A stretch of DNA of 64,000 bases. Source: Mesocentrotus franciscanus (lineage: Eukaryota; Echinodermata; Echinoidea; Camarodonta; Strongylocentrotidae). The translations under genes and the position numbers were made by a program. Positions 56,836-64,000 of the stretch are shown here, piece after piece. The notes beneath the pieces were generated by a model. That model did not search any database and had not been told where the DNA came from. It saw only the letters and a list, made by a program, of their open reading frames with translations. The stretch's first letter is position 1; each line of letters begins with the position of its first letter. Location: assembly GCA_037976565.1 (NCBI GenBank), contig CP137675.1, positions 25,188,831-25,252,830 of the forward strand, given 5' to 3'.

Positions 56836-57295
56836 ATAATAACATTGATAGCAATGCCAATTATAAGATTATTCTTTGTTTTGTGTATAAAAACGTCGCG
56901 TAAATATTCAAGAATGTGTTTGAAAGTAGAATTAAAGCCCATCAATCGCAACTACAAAAAAAGCGACCTCGGTCTAATATGCTAATGCTATTACTGTGAG
57001 CTACACGTTCTCCAGACATTGCAGCATGTGCTAATGTATTGAATGAAAAAAGTACCATGACTTAACATTCTTCACATATATAAACACGTGGTGCACTTTC
57101 AATGCACAAAAGACCCGCTTTTTTTAACTTACAGGTGAAAATCCATCCATCAACATAATTTTATCAAGCAAAAGGAGTTTATCATTTCCATACAGTGCAA
57201 GAAAAATAGATTATTTTTACACGGGGGATAAATGCAGTATAAAACAGAGAAGAGGTAAAAGGCGATGAGAAAAGAGCAAAAGAAAGTATATGCGC

Positions 57296-57415
57296 GATAG
57301 AGAGACAGTGAGACAGTGAGCGAGAAATAGAGAGGGAGAGAGAGAGAGAGAGAGAGAAAGAGATAGAGAGGGGGAGGGAGGGAGGGAGGGAGGGGTGAGA
57401 GAGAGAAAAAGCCAT
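57296..57415 (+). repeat. (GA)n/(GGGA)n array
   Basis: GA units, then GGGAGGGA repeats. Confidence 0.92.
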
Positions 57416-58100
57416 AAGGGCCACATTAGATATAGCTGTCACGTGAAATTATAATACCCGATCATGCCGAATGTGTAACGCTGATGCTGAAGAGATGCGT
57501 AGCCCATCAATTTGGTATTTAAAAAAAACATAAATCATGTAAATACATAATTTAGCGCACATTAATCTTTAAATACAATTGTATTGAACAATTCTGAATA
57601 TAGAGAAGAACCATATTCTGGTGTTCGGGGGAGGGGATAAGGTTTTCACTGACATCTCGCTAAAACTGGACATCATGATTGTCAAGGGCTTTCTTATAGT
57701 TTGGTAAAAAAATATACACCATCCCTGAATACACCAAGCTATAGAAGCTGCGATACAAAATAACAATATATTGATGAACGTCAAATTTGTTAATTTCAAC
57801 ACCTTTTCTGATATTTTTGGGGGACCAGTGTACGGGTTTTTATGATGCATTATGAAATTAATGAATAATTGACAAAGGACTTGTTCACGTGAAACGAAGT
57901 ACTTGTATAGGTACATATAATATAATGGAATTTTCATTGTCAACCTGGGACCTGACATTCCAACAAAATTACGAATTTATGAGATGTATGTCAGTAGCAG
58001 TATTTCTCTGCGTCAATCATTTTAATTTTTCAAGAATGCCATAAAATATATACGATATATCAACTTCTACTTCGATCTCATCCTATACTGTCAATACTAC
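57416..58100. other. intergenic, no gene seen
   Basis: AT-rich, with one 129-codon minus-strand open frame lacking any motif. Not supported as a gene. Confidence 0.5.
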
Positions 58101-58104
58101 GAAA

Positions 58105-58260
58105 ATAGTCGACGTAGTAGTACTACTACTACTACTATAGTAGTAGTAGTGGTGGTGGTAGTAGTGGTGGTAGTAGTTAAGTAGTAGCAATATAGCAGTA
58201 TAAATAGTAATGGAAGTAGTAGTAGTAGTAGTAGTAGTAGTACTAGAAGTAGTAGTAATA
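58105..58260 (+). repeat. (TAG)n/(TAC)n microsatellite, left of LINE-2
   Basis: TAG/TAC/TGG trinucleotide repeats ending at the LINE tail at 58261. Continues on the other side of the LINE at 61037. Confidence 0.93.
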
Positions 58261-58492
58261 TTCAATTCAGTTCAATTCAATTTTATTCCATTCAGTTAAA
58301 AAGACAACATTTCATATAACAATCAGCTATATAACATAAAACACACATTAAGAACATATTGGACGAGGAGATAAAATAAACTGAATAGGTGGCAACCTGA
58401 AAGGAAACATAATCCTTATTTAAAGGTTGACCCTTTTTTGATAATAAAAAATATGAAATATATTCGCTACTAAACATTATACAATACACAAA

Positions 58493-58696
58493 TCAAGACA
58501 ACAAACAAACATACAAACAAACAAAAAATATCTTGAATTCAAATGATTTCTGCGATTTACCAAAAAGAAATTTCTTATACCTGTATGTTACATTTACACT
58601 AGCAGAATTATGAATATAATGAGGAAGAGTGTTCCACAGAAACGGTCCTTGAAAAATAACTATTTTTTGGTTTAGTAATGTACGAGTCAATGGCAA
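58493..58696 (-). pseudogene. LINE-2 C-terminal block
   Basis: F-L-W-N-T-L-P-H-Y-I-H-N followed by Y-K-K-F-L-F, the usual carboxyl end of CR1/L2-type polyproteins. Then 3' UTR. Confidence 0.7.
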
Positions 58697-59095
58697 ATGA
58701 AATTGTTAGCCTTTCTAGTATTATAACTATGATATTACAGTTTAATATAAACAATTTGGAAATGGAATCAGGAAGACGATTGTGATGACATAAATACATA
58801 CAAAACACCTACTTGTAATACATCCCTATATTGCAACATGTTTAATGAGTAACATATTAGATTGGTATGGGCAAGAAGAATGATTAATAATTCTTATTGC
58901 ACGTTTTTGTAATTTTAACAATCTATCTTGATAAATTAAAGCAGCATTGCCCCAGACAATAATAGCATAATGTTAGTAAGGGTACACAATTGCATAGTAT
59001 ATCATTTTGAGAATACTTTTAGGGAGAGATTTCAATCTGAACATGACACCAATACTTTTAGACCATTTGTTGCAGATGTCACCAATATGATTAGA

Positions 59096-59842
59096 TCAAG
59101 AGAGGTTATCATCAAAAATAACACCCAAGTACTTTGCTAAAGAAACTCTCTGAATATTTACATTACCAAGTTTGATTGTCATTGAATATTTATTTAGTTT
59201 CTTTTTGGTAAAAATCATAAAATTTGTTTTCTTTTCATTAATGGAAAGTTTATTAGCGTAAAACCATTGAACAATTAATCCAATCTTAATATTAAATGTA
59301 TTTTCAAGAGTATGTTTGTTTTTGTGTGAAAGGAAAATACTAGTGTCATCTGCAAACAGAATACATTTCAAAATTTTTGAAGCATAAACAATGTCATTTA
59401 TAAACAAAGTAAATAAAAATGGTCCAAGAGTGAAACCTTGTGGCACTCCACATCTAATAAGCTGTAACTGTAATTTGTTTTTATTTAATGTGACAAATTG
59501 TTTTCGATTTGTTAAATAACTTTCAAATAATTTCAACGTTATACCCCTGATTCCATACATATACAATTTCTCTAACAAAATGCTATGGTCAAGCGTATCA
59601 AACGCTTTTGTGAGATCAAGGAATAAGCCAATTGTTGTTTCTTCATTATCTATTGCACTTCCCACTTTATGAACAAAATCTATCAGAGTTGAAAATGTTG
59701 AGTGTCCTGCTCTAAATCCATACTGCCTATTATTTATGATATTGCACTTTGTAATAAAATTTAAAAGTCTGGTATATTTACACCTTTCAATTTTTTTGGA
59801 AAAAACAGGTAAAACAGAAATTGGACGATAATTAGACATCAC
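59096..59842 (-). pseudogene. LINE-2 reverse transcriptase core
   Basis: 248 codons with N-Y-R-P-I-S-V-L-P, G-F-R-A-G-H-S-T, L-D-L-T-K-A-F-D-T-L-D-H, C-G-V-P-Q-G-F-T-L-G-P, the catalytic F-A-D-D-T, and K-Y-L-G-V-I-F-D. The RT core is intact over this stretch, but the flanks are frame-shifted. Confidence 0.9.
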
Positions 59843-59956
59843 TCCTGGTGAACCCCACTTTTAAAAATGGGTGTAACTCGAGATATGTTTGACGATGTAG
59901 GAAACTCTCCACATTTAAGGCATTGGTTGAATATTGCACTGAGATGTTCACTTATC

Positions 59957-60259
59957 TTATATAACCCGTTTTATTACTTCGATATCTATTTCATCATAAC
60001 CTGTACTAGAATTAGGCTTAAGTTTGTCTACAATATCTATAATTTCTTTTTTGGAAGATATAAATTCAATAGGAAAACAAATGTTATATGCATCCATGAA
60101 TTGTCTAGAGAAATCATCATAACTCTTATCAGTATTATTTTCATTGAGATTCCATCGTTGTAATTCCAACAAATATGTAAATCTATTAATATTATTAGCA
60201 TGTATATCTCTTCTTTCATAAATTATTTCATCTGAAGTATTTACTTCATTTTCGCACAA
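59957..60259 (-). pseudogene. LINE-2 linker segment
   Basis: Includes L-K-P-N-S-S-T-G-Y-D-E-I, the K-x-x-x-S-x-G-x-D block that opens the RT region in these elements, in a frame different from the RT proper. Confidence 0.75.
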
Positions 60260-60843
60260 ACAGTAAAGTGGTCGCTTAATTCAGATAAAATAATACCTAC
60301 ATGGGTTTGGCAAGAATCATTTGTAATAATGTTATCAATCAGGGATATGGAATGTTCGTTAACACGAGTCGGGTATTTCACAAGAGGAAACAAGGAATAC
60401 AACATTAAAATCTCTAGAAGATCATTAACAGATTGCACTTTACCCACCTTAAGAAGATCAATATTAAAATCTCCCATTAAATACAAGGTTTTGTTTTCTT
60501 TATTTACAATATCAAAAATATTTGAGAGAGAATCATAAAACTGTTCAACTGCTTGGTCCGGTGGCCTGTAAATAACACCAATTAAAAGTCTGTGACTATC
60601 TATTTCAATAAATGTATTCTCTATATAAGAAGTATTTACATCTAAGTCATGACGTCGCTTAAAAGAAATGTTAGATCGTATAAAAATTCCAGCGCCACCT
60701 CCTCTTCTATTGCAACGATTATTATTAACAAAATCATAATTATCTAAGTTCTTCAAAGATTGGGGTGATGTTTCTGTAAGCCATGTTTCCGTTAAACCAA
60801 TCACTGACATTTGCATATTCAAAAACCTCAAAAATAAGGACAT
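60241..60843 (-). pseudogene. LINE-2 endonuclease
   Basis: About 200 codons with I-G-L-T-E-T-W-L, G-V-I-Y-R-P-P-D, L-M-G-D-F-N-I-D-L and L-S-D-H-F, i.e. the catalytic E, D-x-N and D-H blocks of APE-type endonucleases. The first strands upstream (to about 61036) are degraded. Confidence 0.85.
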
Positions 60844-61036
60844 TGCAATATTGCATCATAGTTAAAAATTAAACTTCTGATGTTTACATGAAGCAAGGAT
60901 AGTTTACGATTGAAAGATTTTGTGGTTTTTTATCCAAAACAAATGTGCTAAATTCCTCGGGTGTAAGATAAGATATTGATGGCTTACTGACACCATCCTG
61001 ATCTGCCGGTGATAAATATCCATGTAAAGTATCCAA

Positions 61037-61202
61037 GTAGTAGTAGTGACAGAAATAGTAGTAGTAGTAGTTGTGGAAGTGGTAGTAGTGGTAGTGGTAG
61101 AAATAGAAGTAGTAGTAGTATAGTAGCAGCAGATATATGATAATTACAATGCACGTAAATAACGTAGAAAGAGTAATTTGTACTATAAATCTTATAATAC
61201 TT

Positions 61203-61233
<31 letters not shown>

Positions 61234-61234
61234 C
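61037..61234 (+). repeat. (TAG)n and (TAC)n microsatellite, right of LINE-2
   Basis: TAG/TGG repeats to about 61112, then a (CTA)n run near 61203-61234. Confidence 0.92.
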
Positions 61235-61280
61235 AAAATAACTTATAATACTGCTACTCCTGTTTCTTCTTCTACTACCA

Positions 61281-61432
61281 GCATTTACCAGGTACTCATA
61301 AAACACATGGGTGGAGAGTGGCAAGTGTCGATAAATAAGTCTTGAGAAAGGCACGTTAGTACCAGGCTGGGATTCGGTCATTTCAGTCATTGAATTGAGA
61401 GTCAAGCGAATGAACAACTATATCACGACACC
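61281..61432 (-). mobile_element. SINE copy, 3' truncated
   Basis: On the minus strand it starts GGTGTCGTGATATAGTTG and has GCCACTCTCCACCCATGTG. The tRNA-like head is mutated (the B box is no longer perfect), and the tail is missing. Confidence 0.7.
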
Positions 61433-61439
61433 TCATCGA

Positions 61440-62600
61440 TATAGATATCAAGCAAAAAAGGGTTATCTCTGTTTTGTTAGTGTATCATCTCCTCCAATAC
61501 CCACCTCTCCATGCAGCCTTTCTTTTTCCTCTTCTCACCGTAGAGCATCTTGATTTATTGCATTTCAGTATTTCATGACTGAAAGTCTTTCACCCTGATT
61601 AATCCGGCATCGGCTATCGAGCAGCGCATTGCTCGATTAATCTTCTGTCAAGCCGACCCCAATATCAATGGACGGGGCCCGTGGAATTAATGAAACCCCT
61701 AGAAGTTCTGTAATAAATCTTATTCCCCCAAGAAAACATCTTTATCAAGTCTAAGTCATATATTTACTTATGTGATAGAATATAATATGACGTAATTATG
61801 TAATTACTCTAGTCCACCAATGTCTCTGGAGCAATTATGCCTTCATTATGAGGCCATAGCATATACGCTTACATGCAATACAATGACGTTTTTCTTTCAC
61901 ATCGTTTTAATGTTTGAAGGAAATATTAAACTAGCAGTCTATTTGGTTTAAATATTTAGACATTCGTTTGCTTTAAGATCAATACTTTTCAGGTCTCATT
62001 AATGTTGCTTGCTTGTAAAATGAGTATTCATATTTCATTTTACTTGGTTGATATTTTGTATCCTTTGCCAAATATTGCGATATCTAATATCAGTTTCTGT
62101 TTTAACAGAATGTATATCTTGTATATAATCCCAATGCAAATAAAATAGTCTGACCAAATTTTAGATATAACTTTGAAACTGAAGTATTATACTTTTAATT
62201 TAATGAATATTAGAAGGTCAAACTCCCAACTGAATGTGATTAACAATTATTGCAATATGTTCCGAGTTTGCTAAACAGTTCGAATAGCACTTGTTATGCA
62301 ATCACGTGAAAAAGGAATAAATTGCCCGCATAAGTCCTTCGTACGTCTTTCCATTAACTGACATCTGTTTACATCACATTACTTTATATGAGCTGCACGT
62401 GAACCTATTATCCAACAATCATTAATGTTGTATTGCCCCTTTCAAATTACGCAACCGTTCTCATTTTTCCTGAGCCGTCGTGGGTGTTTAATAATTCACT
62501 GACCTTGTTAAATGAACCCCGCATGAGGGGCATCTCACATATTCCAAGAGGACTGAATCATCGAATTACCGACTTCATCTTATGTGAAGTCACGATTGCC
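61440..62600. other. intergenic, no gene seen
   Basis: AT-rich sequence. No exon, RNA or element ends recognised. Confidence 0.5.
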
Positions 62601-62604
62601 GCCT

Positions 62605-62850
62605 TCTTCCTTTCTCCATCTCTATTTTCATCGCTCTATCTCTTTCTCTTATTATCTTTCTACTTTCTGTTATCTATCTCCGTCTCTCTATTTCTCTCAG
62701 TCTTTCTGTCTAGGCCTATCTCTTCCCTCCCTCTTCATATCTCTGTACTCTTTATAGTTAACCCCCTTTTTTATATCCATCCCTATCTAATTCTTCCCCC
62801 TCTCCTTCTCACTACATCACTTTCAACAATTTACCTGTAATCTTAACTTT
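62605..62850 (+). repeat. polypyrimidine-rich (CT/CTTT) stretch
   Basis: Degenerate CT-rich low-complexity sequence; the 135-codon frame across it is not a gene. Confidence 0.75.
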
Positions 62851-62944
62851 CTTTTCATTCAGTTCTCTGTCAAAATCCACTGTCTTTGTCTTTCCTCTTC
62901 CGTCTCTACCATTTATTCACATGTTTACCCTTCTTTACCCTTTT

Positions 62945-63560
62945 TTAGTTGCTTAGCCTTAAATATCAGAAATGCATCTTGATTTTTAAAATCATCAATG
63001 ACCTATCACCACCATATCTAAATCCATGTATTAGTAAAAGACCGGTATTATATTCTACTCGTTATGCCCTAACAGTCCATTATTTATTCCAAAATGTAAA
63101 ACAGATTTTAAAATAAAAACCTTGGCGGTTTCGGGGGCTAAATTATATAATAAATTACCCTGTAATATTCAAAACTGTAAGTCTTTGCAAGTTTTAAAAA
63201 GTATGTTCAAACTTTTCAGTTCCTCCTGTAAACATCTTTTTACGTTAATTTGACCTTTATTAATCACATTTCATTTTGTTTTCTCAATTTGATAGTTTTT
63301 TTTTTTTTTTTCTTCATATAATTGTTAATTTGTGTTTTTATGTTATCTAAATACATTTCTTCCTTTTTCTTATTGTTATCAATTTGAGTTGAATTATTGT
63401 ATATTCCATGTATATTTTTACCTTTGTATGTATGTTTTGAATTTATGTTTTTATTGTACATATTTTTATGTAAATGCAGGGCTCTCTGATATGGGATAGC
63501 AGATCCAGAAATGGACTTGAAATGAGACACCCTGTTGAAATAAAACAAAAATAATAAATA
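62945..63560 (+). mobile_element. LINE 3' fragment (C-terminal block and 3' UTR)
   Basis: Reads I-F-K-I-I-N-D-L-S-P-P-Y-L and, after a frameshift, V-S-G-A-K-L-Y-N-K-L-P-C-N-I-Q-N, both conserved near the end of non-LTR polyproteins, then an AT-rich 3' UTR ending in (AATA)n/(AAT)n near 63545-63570. The tail differs from LINE-2, so this is a separate family. Confidence 0.72.
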
Positions 63561-63689
63561 ATAATAATTACAAAACAAATCTCTGTCATTTTTCATTATT
63601 TCGGTTGTTCTATTCCATTCACCTGCCAGATTATTTATGCATTTAGGTTGATTTGGCTACCTTTATTCTCCGTCCAAGATGCCTACATG

Positions 63690-63895
63690 TATATCCGTCT
63701 CTGTACCCCCTCTCTCTCTCCTCGCTTTTTGTATCTTCCTCTATTTCTCTTACTTTCTTTTTCTCTTTCTCTTCCATAATATTTCTTTATCTCTATCTAA
63801 CTCTCCATTTCCCTTTCTTACCTCTGTTCTCTTCCTCGTTTCACTTCTCTTACCTCCTCCCCCTCTCCTACTCTCTCACAGATTCATCCCATCTT
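63690..63895 (+). repeat. polypyrimidine (CT)n-rich stretch
   Basis: CTCTCTCTCC-rich sequence leading up to CTCTCACAG at the possible exon start. Confidence 0.8.
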
Positions 63896-64000
63896 TCCTG
63901 TTCTCCGATCTTATCACTGTCTCCCCTGGCAACCGGACGGATGATGGTCTTAGAACCCACAGGAGCTGTGGCAGGTCATTCCTCCTCCAGCCCGGCTCTG
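63896..64000 (+). CDS. possible exon cut by the window end
   Basis: After a long pyrimidine tract and CACAG, GC-richer sequence runs open to the end in at least one plus frame (S-P-L-A-T-G-R-M-M-V-L-E-P). A minus frame is also largely open and ends at a GT, so the strand is uncertain. No family recognised. Confidence 0.22.

Larger units (their letters stand above)
58261..61036 (-). mobile_element. non-LTR retrotransposon LINE-2 (CR1/L2-like), inserted in a TAG microsatellite
   Basis: On the minus strand: endonuclease, linker and RT in order, then a 3' end with the inverse of TTCAATTCAGTTCAATTCAA (58262-58281), the tandem tail of CR1/L2-like LINEs. It is less decayed than the element in nAChR-1 intron 1 but broken by stops and frameshifts. 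TAG-type repeats on both sides show it landed in a microsatellite. Confidence 0.88.

Noticed and set aside
57569..57958. 129-codon minus-strand frame
   Set aside because: No recognisable domain, AT-driven composition, no exon context.
62433..62840. 135-codon frame with hydrophobic runs
   Set aside because: Low-complexity pyrimidine tract gives Ser/Leu/Phe; not a membrane protein gene.
1..64000. CRISPR array, bacterial operon, phage or IS element
   Set aside because: Spliced metazoan genes throughout; no regularly spaced repeats with unique spacers and no prokaryotic gene layout.

Overview
This window is intron-rich metazoan nuclear DNA. It is AT-rich, full of (GA)n/(CT)n microsatellites, tRNA-derived SINEs, decayed APE-type non-LTR retrotransposons and small terminal-inverted-repeat (TIR) elements. 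Exons are short and GC-richer than their surroundings. Two neighbouring nicotinic receptor genes and a retrotransposon with a 2A-like motif fit an invertebrate deuterostome, most likely an echinoderm such as a sea urchin. That placement is inference, not proof.

Layout: 1-3454 has no gene seen but carries a SINE with a tRNA-like head (1429-1707) and a GA array. 3455-17323 (+) is a six-exon alpha-type nicotinic acetylcholine receptor (nAChR) subunit whose 10.3 kb first intron holds a dead non-LTR element flanked by ~425 bp direct repeats. 17324-23208 is intergenic (MITE, LINE 3' tail, large GA and CT arrays, tandem duplications). 23209-28947 (-) is a second, eight-exon alpha-type nAChR subunit, convergent with the first, whose TM1/TM2 junction carries an apparent one-base deletion. 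28948-31703 is intergenic with two foldback MITEs and a fresh tandem duplication. 31704-35891 (-) is a complete five-exon gene for a secreted protein with two FAS1 domains and a TATA box. 35892-41431 is intergenic, with a cluster of one interspersed repeat family. 41432-48124 (-) is an alpha-arrestin (ARRDC-like) gene, six exons visible, 5' exon(s) not found. 48125-64000 has no recognisable host gene except a possible exon at the right edge. It holds a 1.55 kb hAT-like element made of a GGGGCACTT minisatellite with a perfect 8 bp target duplication, a second non-LTR element inserted into a (TAG)n microsatellite, a third LINE 3' fragment, SINE copies and GA/CT arrays.

Function: the two receptor genes encode ligand-gated cation channel subunits (Cys-loop, vicinal Cys in loop C, E-K at the mouth of TM2). 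They share the first four exon boundaries and phases, so they are paralogues. The alpha-arrestin gene belongs to a family that adapts membrane receptors to ubiquitin ligases, and the FAS1 gene encodes a predicted extracellular adhesion protein. Nothing shows that the four genes act together. The most unusual observations are the hAT-like minisatellite element, CT microsatellites placed just upstream of several 3' splice sites, a MITE that abuts a splice donor, and the mutated 2A motif in the first retrotransposon.
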